Shown one piece after another: positions 17,899 to 26,881 of a stretch of 64,000 nt of DNA. The stretch covers positions 682,001 through 746,000 of the forward strand of contig CALODT010000001.1 of assembly GCA_942492205.1 (NCBI GenBank), read 5' to 3'. Numbering within the stretch: the first letter of the stretch is position 1; every line of letters starts with the position of its first letter. This DNA is from UBA1847 sp942492205. GTDB lineage: Bacteria; Pseudomonadota; Gammaproteobacteria; Steroidobacterales; Woeseiaceae. The translations under genes were made by a program, and so were the position numbers. Below the pieces are notes generated by a model. It saw nothing but the letters and a program-made list of their open reading frames with translations. It made no database searches and was not told the origin of the DNA.

Positions 17899-18561
17899 AT
17901 GAAAGTCGAACCGAGAACGGCGCTTGAACGCGCCGAGACACTGATGCTGGATATGGACGGCACGCTGCTCGATCTCGCGTTCGACAACTATATCTGGAAG
18001 GAGCTGGTGCCGCGTCGCTACGCTGCTGCCACGGACATGAGCTTCACCGATGCGCGCGACCATCTTTTCGAACAGTATCGCTCGGTGCAGGGCGGCCTCG
18101 AATGGTACTGCCTCGATCATTGGAGCGAGCGACTCGGTATCGACGTCATGCAGCTTCATCACGACGTCAATCACCGCATTGGCTACCTTCCCGGGGCGCG
18201 GCAGTTTCTGCAGGCGGTTTGCGAGCAGGACACCCGGGTGCTGCTGGTCACCAACTCACATCCGGACACGCTTGCGCTGAAGGACGCTGTCACCGGGCTG
18301 GGCGACTATTTCGACGGTGTTTTCAGCTCGCACAGCTACGGTCACGCCAAAGAAAGCCAGGCGTTCTGGCACGCGTTACAGGATGACGCAGGATTCGACA
18401 TCGAGACGACACTCTTCGTCGACGACAGCCAGCCGGTGCTGCAAAGCGCCGCGGAATACGGCATCAGGATGTTGCTGACGGTAACCCGGCCGGATACGAC
18501 GCAGCCGGTTTCGCATGGCTCGGAGTTTCGCGGCGTCGAGGCCGTATCGGACATGCTTTAG
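17899..18561 (+). CDS. yrfG: HAD-family GMP/IMP nucleotidase YrfG
   Basis: 220 residues. HAD motif I is LMLDMDGTLLDLAFDN. Motif II is in LLVTNSHPD, motif III is the Lys in the HAKESQ region, and motif IV is FVDDSQPVL. The block MDGTLLDLAFDNY.W, followed later by WYCLDHWSERLG, is very close to what I recall of E. coli YrfG, a purine-nucleotide 5'-nucleotidase. It is convergent with rhlB. Confidence 0.9.
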   Translation: MKVEPRTALERAETLMLDMDGTLLDLAFDNYIWKELVPRRYAAATDMSFTDARDHLFEQYRSVQGGLEWYCLDHWSERLGIDVMQLHHDVNHRIGYLPGARQFLQAVCEQDTRVLLVTNSHPDTLALKDAVTGLGDYFDGVFSSHSYGHAKESQAFWHALQDDAGFDIETTLFVDDSQPVLQSAAEYGIRMLLTVTRPDTTQPVSHGSEFRGVEAVSDML

Positions 18562-18570
18562 CACGGACGC

Positions 18571-18592
18571 GCCCTGCTGCTCGAGCCAGGGC
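18571..18592. terminator. Weak hairpin between convergent yrfG and rhlB
   Basis: GCCCTG at 18571-18576 pairs with CAGGGC at 18587-18592. The hairpin lies in the 49-base gap between the two convergent genes, and T-rich sequence follows some 15 bases later. It is a plausible terminator, but there is no adjacent U-tract. Confidence 0.3.
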
Positions 18593-18610
18593 AGCGATCG
18601 GCTGTTTGTT

Positions 18611-19897
18611 TCAGCGTTTCGGCGGACCGCGGCGCCGTCCCTGGCCCCCGCCGCCGCTACGCCCACCGCCGCCGGGCCGACCTCTCTGCTGGGAGGGCTT
18701 GCGCTTGCGTGGCTTCGGCTTGACGATCTTCGGCAGGTCGTCGGGATTGTAACTGGCGACCGGCAGCTTGTGACCGATGTACGCTTCGATGTCGGGTAGC
18801 GTCATCACGTAGGTTTCGCAGCCGAGACTAATGGCGTCACCGGCAGCTCCAGCGCGGGCCGTCCGACCAATTCGGTGTACATAGTCTTCCGCATCCTGCG
18901 GCAGGTCATAGTTGATCACGTACTGAACGTCAGGCACGTGCAGGCCGCGCGACGCGACATCGGTACCGATAAGGACGGGGAGCTCGCCGCTCTGGAAGTC
19001 GAGCAACATGCGCAGCCGCTTGTTCTGCGGTACATCGCCGGAAATCGCCTTGGCGTGGATGCCGTTGGCCTCGAGATAGTCCTGCACCCGTTCCGCCTCG
19101 CGCTTCATGTTGACGAAAATCATGATGCGGCCCTCACCCATTTCCCGCACCAGCCCGATCAATAACGGCATTTTGTCTTCGTTGGACGGGAAGAACACCG
19201 CCTGGCGAACCCGATCGGCCGTGACCTTGTCGGGTTCGATGCGTATGAGCTCCGGCTCGTTCATGTGCTCGTAAGCAAGTTCCATGACGCGCTGGGACAG
19301 CGTCGCGGAAAACAGCATGTTGAGCCGCTTGTCGGGTGCCGGCAGCCGGCGCAACAGGTAACGGATGTCTTTTATGAAGCCGAGGTCGAACATCCGGTCG
19401 GCTTCGTCCAGTATTGCGACCTCCACCTGGTCGAGCTTGAACACACCCTGCTTGAAGTAGTCAATGATGCGCCCGGGCGTGCCGATCAGCAGATCCGCAC
19501 CGTCCTCGAGGGTCTTGCGCTGTTTCTCATAGTCTGTGCCGCCGAACGCAATAGCGATCTTCAGGCCCGTATGGGCGCCAAGCACTTCGGCGTCGTTCTT
19601 GATCTGCACGGCAAGTTCGCGCGTTGGCGCCAGCGCAAAAAGTCGTGGTTGTCGCTTTTCCGCGGGATCGATCGGCTTGTCGAGCAGTCGCTGAAAAGCG
19701 GCGATCAGAAAGGCGGCGGTCTTGCCGGTACCGGTTTGTGCCTGCCCGGCCACATCGTGGCCTTTGAGCGCAATTGGCAGCGTGCTCGCCTGGATTGGTG
19801 TACAGAACTCGAAGCCGGCATCGCGGATACCCGCCTGGATGCTCTCATGTAGCGGCAGAGCGTCAAACCTGAGGTCGCTCAGATGGTTTTCAGACAT
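18611..19897 (-). CDS. rhlB: ATP-dependent RNA helicase RhlB
   Basis: 428 residues with DEAD-box core motifs: the Q-motif region CTPIQASTLP, AQTGTGKT (I), PTRELA (Ia), DEADRM (II), SAT (III) and HRIGRTARAG (VI). The segment DRMFDLGFIKDIRYLLRRLP is characteristic of RhlB, the helicase of the RNA degradosome. The C-terminal tail is basic, rich in Pro, Gly and Arg, and probably binds RNA. It is divergent from trxA-rho, the classic gammaproteobacterial arrangement. Confidence 0.95.
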   Translation of the reverse strand: MSENHLSDLRFDALPLHESIQAGIRDAGFEFCTPIQASTLPIALKGHDVAGQAQTGTGKTAAFLIAAFQRLLDKPIDPAEKRQPRLFALAPTRELAVQIKNDAEVLGAHTGLKIAIAFGGTDYEKQRKTLEDGADLLIGTPGRIIDYFKQGVFKLDQVEVAILDEADRMFDLGFIKDIRYLLRRLPAPDKRLNMLFSATLSQRVMELAYEHMNEPELIRIEPDKVTADRVRQAVFFPSNEDKMPLLIGLVREMGEGRIMIFVNMKREAERVQDYLEANGIHAKAISGDVPQNKRLRMLLDFQSGELPVLIGTDVASRGLHVPDVQYVINYDLPQDAEDYVHRIGRTARAGAAGDAISLGCETYVMTLPDIEAYIGHKLPVASYNPDDLPKIVKPKPRKRKPSQQRGRPGGGGRSGGGGQGRRRGPPKR

Positions 19898-20180
19898 AGA
19901 ATTTAGACCAGAAAATATGCGTCAAAAGCTTGCAAAATGGCTCGCGAAACGGTCCAATTAGGGGTAATTCGACGCGACACCCGTCGCACCCGCCAATTTC
20001 GATTTCCTAAGACGATCCAGAAAGAAGCCGGAATAGCCGGAATGTCCCGGCAATTAAGCTGCGACATATTGCCTGATAGTTGAGGCAGCGTCATCCGTTT
20101 TTGCAATGTTCGTTCGTCGGCACGCCGCATAACGAGCAAAATCACTATCAATCGACACATTCATTGGGAGGAAGTAACCG

Positions 20181-20507
20181 GTGAGCGACAATATTGTGCA
20201 CACATCGGACGGCACATTCGATGCCGACGTTTTACAAAATGACAAGGCTGTGCTGCTCGACTTCTGGGCTGAGTGGTGCGGTCCCTGCAAGATGATTGCG
20301 CCGCTGCTGGAGGAAGTTGCTGTTTCGCACGCCGACAAGCTCGCCGTCGTGAAACTGAACGTCGATGAGAATCCGAATACCGCGCAGAAGTTCGGTATCC
20401 GCAGCATTCCTACGCTGATTCTCTTCAAGGACGGCGAAGTACAGGCGCAAAAGATGGGCGCGATGCCAAAGTCGCAGCTCGATGAATTTCTGGACACTAA
20501 TCTGTGA
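20181..20507 (+). CDS. trxA: Thioredoxin 1
   Basis: 108 residues with the redox motif FWAEWCGPCKM, the conserved IRSIPTLILFKDG cis-proline segment and a C-terminal helix. The start is GTG 20181, behind GGGAGG about 9 bases upstream. It is a cytoplasmic disulfide reductant fed by thioredoxin reductase. It overlaps rho by 4 bases (GTGA), so the two are translationally coupled. The 283-base gap to rhlB must hold the divergent promoters, but I could not place them securely. Confidence 0.96.
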   Translation: MSDNIVHTSDGTFDADVLQNDKAVLLDFWAEWCGPCKMIAPLLEEVAVSHADKLAVVKLNVDENPNTAQKFGIRSIPTLILFKDGEVQAQKMGAMPKSQLDEFLDTNL

Positions 20508-21934
20508 GAGGGTACTTGGGTACTTCAACTAAAAATCGCCCGAATAAGACGGGCAGCAAGAGCAAAGGCAATCCGAATCGCCGACGACGTCGTCGGCCAC
20601 CACAAAGCGAGTATCCGGATGACGAGGGCAGTCTCGAGGTAATACCGCCGGAGCAACTCGAGCAAAGCAAGAACGTGATGAACCTGACGGAGCTTAAGAC
20701 CCGTCCGGCTGCGGCACTTGTTGAGCTCGGTGAGTCGCTGGGCGTGGAAAACCTGGCCCGATCGCGCAAACAGGACATGATCTTCTCGATCCTGAAGGCG
20801 CATGCGAGCCTGGGCGAGGACACCTACGGCGATGGCGTGCTGGAGATATTGCAGGACGGCTTCGGCTTCCTGCGCTCGGCCGACAGTTCGTATCTCGCCG
20901 GCCCCGATGATATCTATGTCAGCCCGAGCCAGATTCGCCGTTTCAACCTGCGCACCGGTGACACCGTTTCCGGGTTGATTCGTCCGCCGAAAGAGGGTGA
21001 GCGCTACTTTGCGTTGCTCAAGGTTGGCCAGATCAACCACGACGCGCCGGAGAATGCGCGCAGCAAGGTCCTGTTCGAAAACCTGACGCCGCTGTTTCCA
21101 AAAGATCGGCTGAAGCTCGAGCAAGGTAACGGTAGCACCGAAGACCTGACGGCGCGCATCATCGATATGGTTGCGCCCATCGGTAAGGGCCAGCGTGGCT
21201 TGATCGTTTCGCCGCCGAAAGCGGGTAAAACCATGCTGCTGCAAAACATCGCATCGGCAATCTGTGCGAACACGCCGGACGTCGACCTGATCGTTCTTCT
21301 GATTGACGAGCGACCGGAAGAAGTAACGGAGATGGAGCGCACGGTGCGCGGGGAAGTGGTTTCGTCGACTTTCGACGAACCGGCCAGCCGCCATGTGCAG
21401 GTTGCGGAAATGGTCATCGAGAAAGCCAAGCGCCTCGTTGAACACAAGCGTGACGTCGTCATACTGCTGGACTCGATCACGCGCCTGGCGCGCGCTTACA
21501 ACACGGTAGTACCTTCCTCAGGCAAGGTGCTTACAGGCGGCGTTGACGCCAACGCCCTGCATCGTCCGAAGCGTTTCTTCGGTGCTGCGCGAAATATCGA
21601 GGAGGGCGGCAGCCTGACGATTCTCGCGACGGCGCTGGTTGATACCGGCTCCAAAATGGACGAGGTCATCTACGAGGAGTTCAAGGGAACCGGCAATATG
21701 GAAATCCACCTGGATCGCCGTATCGCAGAGAAGCGTGTGTTCCCGGCGATCAACATCAATCGCTCCGGTACGCGCAAGGAAGAGTACCTCACCGACCCGG
21801 ACGAGCTGCAGAAGATGTGGATCCTGAGAAAAGTGCTGCACCCGATGGACGAACTTGCTGCCGTCGAGTTCCTGCTGAATAAACTGCAGGACACGAAGAC
21901 CAATACGCAGTTCTTCGAGGCGATGAAGCGATAG
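20504..21934 (+). CDS. rho: Transcription termination factor Rho, with N-terminal extension
   Basis: Hexameric RNA helicase/ATPase that ends transcription. The canonical protein begins at MNLTELKTRPAA (ATG 20678, 418 residues), but the frame is open from GTG 20504, which overlaps the trxA stop. This gives a 58-residue leader rich in Arg, Lys, Asn and Pro, including NRRRRRRPPQ. RNA-binding motif GFGFLRS, Walker A PPKAGKTMLL, Walker B VILLDSITR and the Q-loop/R-loop regions are intact. The overlap and the absence of stops favour the longer form; the internal start cannot be excluded. Confidence 0.95.
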   Translation: MRGYLGTSTKNRPNKTGSKSKGNPNRRRRRRPPQSEYPDDEGSLEVIPPEQLEQSKNVMNLTELKTRPAAALVELGESLGVENLARSRKQDMIFSILKAHASLGEDTYGDGVLEILQDGFGFLRSADSSYLAGPDDIYVSPSQIRRFNLRTGDTVSGLIRPPKEGERYFALLKVGQINHDAPENARSKVLFENLTPLFPKDRLKLEQGNGSTEDLTARIIDMVAPIGKGQRGLIVSPPKAGKTMLLQNIASAICANTPDVDLIVLLIDERPEEVTEMERTVRGEVVSSTFDEPASRHVQVAEMVIEKAKRLVEHKRDVVILLDSITRLARAYNTVVPSSGKVLTGGVDANALHRPKRFFGAARNIEEGGSLTILATALVDTGSKMDEVIYEEFKGTGNMEIHLDRRIAEKRVFPAININRSGTRKEEYLTDPDELQKMWILRKVLHPMDELAAVEFLLNKLQDTKTNTQFFEAMKR

Positions 21935-21956
21935 TCTCCTAAAGGGACATCTAAAA

Positions 21957-22006
21957 GGGGCATTCTGGTTGCCGAGACGAATCGCCGGAAAAAGCAGAAT
22001 GTCCCC
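21957..22006. repeat. Imperfect palindrome after rho
   Basis: GGGGCATTCTG at 21957-21967 and CAGAATGTCCCC at 21995-22006 form an inverted repeat with one extra or mismatched base around a 27-base spacer. A related GGGACAT lies just before it at 21944-21950. It looks like an intergenic REP-type palindrome; no other copy was noticed in the window. Confidence 0.4.
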
Positions 22007-22022
22007 CATAGTCATACGAATA

Positions 22023-22045
22023 CGGGCCCGCAAGGGCCCGTTTTT
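22023..22045 (+). terminator. Intrinsic terminator of trxA-rho
   Basis: Stem CGGGCCC (22023-22029), loop GCAA, stem GGGCCCG (22034-22040), then five T residues (22041-22045). This is a textbook rho-independent terminator after rho. Confidence 0.88.
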
Positions 22046-22214
22046 CGTTGTCGAATCCAGCATAGCAATTGTATGCCGGACCAGATCCGTTGCTGGCGAC
22101 GCATATTTCGTTCACTTGCGGCCCCCAGGCTGCTCCAGGCGCTTAAACTCCGCGTATCGACCGATTTTGACGGCACCGACCGTCAAATAGTCGAGCACCT
22201 CGGGGCAGTCCGAC

Positions 22215-22835
22215 ATGACGGTTTATTTCGAAGACAAAAGGCTTGTAAAGCAGCTACTTGCGGGCGATGCGCGCGCTTTCGACCAGTTCTTCGACGAAAA
22301 CTTCGCGCGACTGTATCGCTTTGCGCTGACGCGGCTGTCGGACGATCCGGATGCGGCACGCGAAGTCGCCCAGATCAGTCTCACGAAGGCTGTCCGCAAA
22401 CTGCAGACTTACCGTGCCGAGTCCGCGTTATTTACGTGGCTGTGCGCGATCTGCCGGAATGAGACCAGTGACTGGCTGGCGAAACAGGGACGATACCGCG
22501 AGCACATCCTGTTGACCGAGGATTACCCCGAGGTCCAGGCGGCGGTCGATTCATTTCGTTCGCCGGAACAGATGAGTCCGGAGCGTCACTACCGTCGCGT
22601 CGAACTACTGCGCCTGATCCAGGTGGCACTGGACAAGTTACCAGCGCGCTACGGTGACGTATTGGAGTGGAAATACATAGAGGGACATTCGATCAGGGAA
22701 ATATCGGAGCGTCTTGGCATTGGGGCCGAAGCGACGCAGTCATTGCTGGCGCGCGCCAAGAGGGCATTCGCAGATGTTTATTCGTCGCTGACGGATGGTA
22801 TGGAACCTAACGAGAGCGGGTTGGTGAAACCATGA
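22215..22835 (+). CDS. ECF RNA polymerase sigma factor
   Basis: 206 residues. The sigma-2 region begins near residue 25 (FDENFARLYRFALTRL, then VRKLQTYRAESALFTWL). The sigma-4 region near residues 140-190 has the helix-turn-helix YIEGHSIREISERLGIG. No DNA specificity can be read from this. It is followed, with a 4-base overlap, by a FecR-like gene and then a TonB-dependent receptor, so it is probably the sigma factor of a cell-surface signalling system. Confidence 0.92.
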   Translation: MTVYFEDKRLVKQLLAGDARAFDQFFDENFARLYRFALTRLSDDPDAAREVAQISLTKAVRKLQTYRAESALFTWLCAICRNETSDWLAKQGRYREHILLTEDYPEVQAAVDSFRSPEQMSPERHYRRVELLRLIQVALDKLPARYGDVLEWKYIEGHSIREISERLGIGAEATQSLLARAKRAFADVYSSLTDGMEPNESGLVKP

Positions 22836-23869
22836 GTAATCCAGATCGAGGCGCAGGCGTCCAAGCGGATGAGGCGCTGGAGCAACTGCTAAGGCATGCA
22901 ACACCGCGACCGATGCCGTCGGATGCCGACGAGGCGATCGTTCGACAGGCGGTGCGTGCGGAATGGCAAGCCATCACCGGGAAGCGCCGGGCACGGCTGC
23001 GCGTGGCCGGCCTGGCAATCGCCGCAACGGTGGCAATTGGTGTTTTCGCGGCACTGACGCAGCTGCCCCTTCGGAGCCCGGAAACGGTGCCGGTCGCGTC
23101 GATCGAGAAGAGCTTCGGCTCTATTTACCTGCTGGCGGAAACCTCCGAGCTGCTTGAGACGGAAGCCCTGTCCAGCATTCGCTCGGGCCAGACGATTGTG
23201 ACGGGGGAGGCTGCAGGTATGGCGCTGGGCTGGGGCACGGGTGGCTCGCTGCGCATGGATGCGAGTACACGCGTGCGATTCCTGGACGAAACCTCCGTCT
23301 TCCTCGAGTCTGGGCGTGTGTATTTCGATTCCAGATCATCGGCACTGGCGGGCGATCCGGGTTCCGGCGAGACAGCCGATTTTGTTGTGGTTACCGAGTA
23401 CGGAAAGGTCGCGCATGTTGGTACCCAGTTCATGACGCGCATCGGCGATGGCAAGCTTACTGTCAGTGTCCGCGAAGGCGAGGTCAGGGTGGACAATCGC
23501 GGCCAGGAGTACGTGGCTTCGTCCGGCGAGCAGATGACGATCGCGGGGCGTGCTCAGCCGGTGGTCTTGAGCATCAGCGGCAGCGGCGGCGACTGGGCCT
23601 GGGTAGGCCGGACGTCGCCGGTGTCGGATGTTGAGGGCAGGTCGCTGCACGAATTCCTGCTGTGGGCATGTCGGGAAACGGGTCTCGAATTTCACTACGA
23701 GGGCAATGCTGAGCAAATTGCCCGCCATGAGGCCTTTCTGAAAGGCGCAATATATACGGAGCCGATAGAAGCACTGAAGCTTCGCCTGGAAACCGCGGGC
23801 CTGGAATGGGCCATTGTGGACGGTGCAATTTATGTCAGCGATAAGGCCATTAATGTCAGGGATAAATAG
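22832..23869 (+). CDS. FecR-like anti-sigma/signal-transducing protein
   Basis: 345 residues. There is a cytoplasmic N-terminal stretch, one membrane helix near residues 50-68 (VAGLAIAATVAIGVFAAL), and then a periplasmic FecR domain with VVTEYGKVAHVGTQFMTRI and LTVSVREGEVRV. The C-terminal 70 residues (RSLHEFLLWACRETGLEFHY onward) resemble the small STN/DUF4974 fold. It probably senses the state of the adjacent receptor and controls the upstream ECF sigma factor. It overlaps the sigma gene by 4 bases. Confidence 0.88.
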   Translation: MSNPDRGAGVQADEALEQLLRHATPRPMPSDADEAIVRQAVRAEWQAITGKRRARLRVAGLAIAATVAIGVFAALTQLPLRSPETVPVASIEKSFGSIYLLAETSELLETEALSSIRSGQTIVTGEAAGMALGWGTGGSLRMDASTRVRFLDETSVFLESGRVYFDSRSSALAGDPGSGETADFVVVTEYGKVAHVGTQFMTRIGDGKLTVSVREGEVRVDNRGQEYVASSGEQMTIAGRAQPVVLSISGSGGDWAWVGRTSPVSDVEGRSLHEFLLWACRETGLEFHYEGNAEQIARHEAFLKGAIYTEPIEALKLRLETAGLEWAIVDGAIYVSDKAINVRDK

Positions 23870-23909
23870 CTATAGCGAGCGCCGTAACGCATAAGGTTTT
23901 GCCAACTGG

Positions 23910-26231
23910 ATGATACGACTGCTGCTGCTCTCGATCGCACTACTGTCGTCGGCGGTGATGGCCGACGACGGGCAGGCTGTGCCCTACGTCGGGCGTACCG
24001 TGGCAAATGTGATAGACGGCTTCCGCGACCAGGGCCATCGCTTCGCCTACAGCACCAACATCGTGAACGACAGCATCCGGGTCGTTGAAGAACCTCGGCC
24101 CGGCACCCCGGTGGAAATCGTGCAGCAGATTCTCACGCCTTACGGGCTTGGTCTGCGGGCAGAAGCGGGTGTCTACCTGGTGGTCAAAGTCGCGAATGAG
24201 GCAGCACCGAAGCCGGCTGCAGCGAACAACCGTGCTGCAAGATTGCAGCGTCCCGACATTGAAACCGTGGTCGTTGCGGCGAGCCGTTACGAGATCTCCC
24301 GGGACATTGCCACGTCGCAGTTTGCGTTGGACCAACGCTCGATACAGAACATGCCGGATGTCGGCGAAGATCCAATTCGCGTGACGCACCGCTTGCCGGG
24401 AACCGCTGCCAGCGGGGCCTCCGCAGCCGCACACTTTCGCGGCGGTGAGGAAAACGAAATTGGCATCATGTTGAACGGGCAGTGGCTGTTCGACCCGTTT
24501 CATATCCGCGATTACCAGAACATCTTCAGTGCGGTCGATGCCCGGGCTATCCAGGGAGTCGAGGTCTATACGGGCGGCTTCCCGGTCCGTTACGGTGATC
24601 GCATGAGCGGCCTGGTGCTGATGGATTCGCTGGACACGGAAGAACCCCGCCATACAGAGATCGGCCTTAGCGTCTTCAATACGTCGTTGCTTGCCGCCGG
24701 GGCCGATGACAAGCGCAACTGGCTGTTCTCTGCGCGACGCGGGAACCTCGACCTCGTTATCGATCCGAAATTCGGACAGCCTTCGTATTTCGACGTTTTT
24801 GGCGAGTACACCGTCGAGTTGTCGCCAACGACTCGCTTGTCGATGAATGCCTTGTTAGCCAGCGACCAGGTCACGGTGGTGCTGGAGGCCGATCCGGCCG
24901 AACGGGAGCAGGTCAGTAGCGATACGAGCAACACGCAGCTCTGGATACGCTTGGACAGCGACTGGTCGGAAACGCTCAGCAGCAGCATGGTGCTGTCCTC
25001 GGTCAACTACAGCAACACGCGCCTGGGTGCAGCCAACGATCCGGAGAAGATGATTGCCAGCGTTGTCGACGACCGCGAATTCAGCCAGTTCGCCCTGCGC
25101 CAGGACTGGGTCTGGACGCCATCGGACCGGCATCGAACACAGTGGGGTATCCACGCCGCCTATGGCGAGGCCGACTACGTGTACGACGGCTCGGCCGCCT
25201 ACTTCGGCTTGCAGGCGATCTACCAGGATCGTCCCGAAACTGTCAGTCGCTCGGCAGCCGCCCATCCGAAAGGCGGCAGTTATGCCCTCTACGTGTCCGA
25301 TCGTTGGCGGCTATTGCCGCGAGCGGTGGTCGAGTGGGGGCTGCGCTGGGATGACCAGACCTACACGGAATTGAGCTCTGACTCGCAGTTGAGTCCGCGA
25401 CTCAACCTCCTGTGGCGCACAGGCGAGGCCACGGAGCTGCGCTTCAGTCTCGGCCGCTACCACCAGTCGCAGCCGTTGCAGTCGCTGCAGATTGAAGATG
25501 GCATTGGCACCTTCTGGCCCGCACAGCGTGCGGATCACATCATCGCCGGTGTCAGGCATTTGCTGGATAACGAGATAGCTCTGCGGCTCGAGGCGTTTCA
25601 GAAGAATATTCGTGACGTTCGCCCGCGCTTCGAGAATCTCTATGACCCGCTGGGACTGATCCCGGAACTGCAGCAGGACCGTGTGCGCCTGGACCCCACT
25701 CGAGCCACGGCCCGCGGCGTGGAGCTGTCTGCAGCGCACACGACAGGCGCGTGGGACTGGTGGGCGTCCTATACCTGGTCCCGGGTGACCGATCGTATTG
25801 ACGGTGACGATGTCCCGCGCAGCTGGGATCAGCGCCACGCCGCGCAAGGTGGCATCGCCTGGCGAAACGAGGCGTGGAATTTTTCCCTTGCGGCGAGTAT
25901 TCACAGCGGCTGGCCGAGCACGAGCCTGGCGTTGATTGAGGACGGCGCGGACGCGGACGGTGAACCGATCTACGTCGCCGTTCCGGGTCCGCGCAACGCA
26001 CTTCGGCACCCGACGTTTGCCAGCCTGGACCTGCGCATAAGCCGAAAATTCGACGTGCGCAAAGGCACGTTACTGGCGTTTGTCGAGGTTTCTAATGCGC
26101 TCAATCGGCGCAACGTCTGCTGCATCGACTGGGATCTGGAGGAAGACACGGCAGGTAGGCAATCCCTTGAGTTCAGTGACGACTACTGGATGCCGTTGCT
26201 TCCGGCCATTGGTGTTCTCTGGGAGTTCTAG
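23910..26231 (+). CDS. TonB-dependent receptor with N-terminal STN signalling domain
   Basis: 773 residues with a signal peptide (MIRLLLLSIALLSSAVMADD). An STN (secretin/TonB N-terminal) domain spans about residues 25-95 and ends in AEAGVYLVVKV. A plug domain follows from about residue 125 (DVGEDPIRVTHRLPG; GGFPVRYGDRMSGLVL), then a 22-stranded barrel ending in an aromatic residue (VLWEF). The STN domain marks it as a transducer partnered with the preceding FecR/ECF genes. The ligand is unknown and no siderophore genes are nearby. Confidence 0.9.
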   Translation: MIRLLLLSIALLSSAVMADDGQAVPYVGRTVANVIDGFRDQGHRFAYSTNIVNDSIRVVEEPRPGTPVEIVQQILTPYGLGLRAEAGVYLVVKVANEAAPKPAAANNRAARLQRPDIETVVVAASRYEISRDIATSQFALDQRSIQNMPDVGEDPIRVTHRLPGTAASGASAAAHFRGGEENEIGIMLNGQWLFDPFHIRDYQNIFSAVDARAIQGVEVYTGGFPVRYGDRMSGLVLMDSLDTEEPRHTEIGLSVFNTSLLAAGADDKRNWLFSARRGNLDLVIDPKFGQPSYFDVFGEYTVELSPTTRLSMNALLASDQVTVVLEADPAEREQVSSDTSNTQLWIRLDSDWSETLSSSMVLSSVNYSNTRLGAANDPEKMIASVVDDREFSQFALRQDWVWTPSDRHRTQWGIHAAYGEADYVYDGSAAYFGLQAIYQDRPETVSRSAAAHPKGGSYALYVSDRWRLLPRAVVEWGLRWDDQTYTELSSDSQLSPRLNLLWRTGEATELRFSLGRYHQSQPLQSLQIEDGIGTFWPAQRADHIIAGVRHLLDNEIALRLEAFQKNIRDVRPRFENLYDPLGLIPELQQDRVRLDPTRATARGVELSAAHTTGAWDWWASYTWSRVTDRIDGDDVPRSWDQRHAAQGGIAWRNEAWNFSLAASIHSGWPSTSLALIEDGADADGEPIYVAVPGPRNALRHPTFASLDLRISRKFDVRKGTLLAFVEVSNALNRRNVCCIDWDLEEDTAGRQSLEFSDDYWMPLLPAIGVLWEF

Positions 26232-26233
26232 CG

Positions 26234-26686
26234 TCAGGGCGACGATATCGCCGACCGCCAGATGTTTACAGCGTGCCTGTAAATCCGCAGGTGCCTGGCT
26301 GCATCGGCATCGCCCGCATAAACTACGCCGGCGGCGCGCCGGTACACGGCTTTGGCCAGCGGGCTTCTGGCATTCGACCCGTCCTGTTGCGTCAGGACGA
26401 ACGGAATCGAGCGCGTGAGCGTCAATAGCAGGCCGGATTGAGCGGCGGACGGATCGTGCACATGAACGACGTCCACAGCCGGCATAAGGCAATAGGCCGT
26501 GACCGCCGATCTGACCACCGGGCCGACCGCTACGTTTTCGAGCCGGTCGAGCCGTTTCGCCAGTTCGACGTTGCCGACCAGGACGTGCTGCTGCGCCCCC
26601 TGGGATTGAAGCGCTTCGATCAGCTTGACGAAGTGCTCGCCTTCGTCATCTAACGACTTCGCGAGGTTGATGTGCCCGATGTGCAT
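26234..26686 (-). CDS. Truncated glycosyltransferase family 4 N-terminal domain
   Basis: About 150 residues from ATG 26686 (MHIGHINLAKSLDDEGEH). It has the acceptor-side Rossmann-like half of a GT4 enzyme, including VHVHDPSAAQ and the IPFVLTQQDGSN strand-loop. The nucleotide-sugar-binding C-terminal half (about 200 residues) is missing; the frame ends two bases after the TonB receptor stop on the other strand. It may be a remnant or a stand-alone domain. Longer starts (26734, 26812) are possible. Confidence 0.55.
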   Translation of the reverse strand: MHIGHINLAKSLDDEGEHFVKLIEALQSQGAQQHVLVGNVELAKRLDRLENVAVGPVVRSAVTAYCLMPAVDVVHVHDPSAAQSGLLLTLTRSIPFVLTQQDGSNARSPLAKAVYRRAAGVVYAGDADAARHLRIYRHAVNIWRSAISSP

Positions 26687-26881
26687 GCCTCTGAAAAGGA
26701 GGCGCGCTGGCCGCGCCGCCGCCGGTCTCTCCATAAATTGACTGATTCCTTTAGCTCCTTGGACGGCGCGCGCGGGGAAAATCGGTCGAATGCGGCTCAT
26801 GACAATGAGCATTCAGCGTCATTGAGCGGTTGTTGCGCACGGTTTAACATCGCGCAGTGGTAATTCCAACGGGAGGCACGC

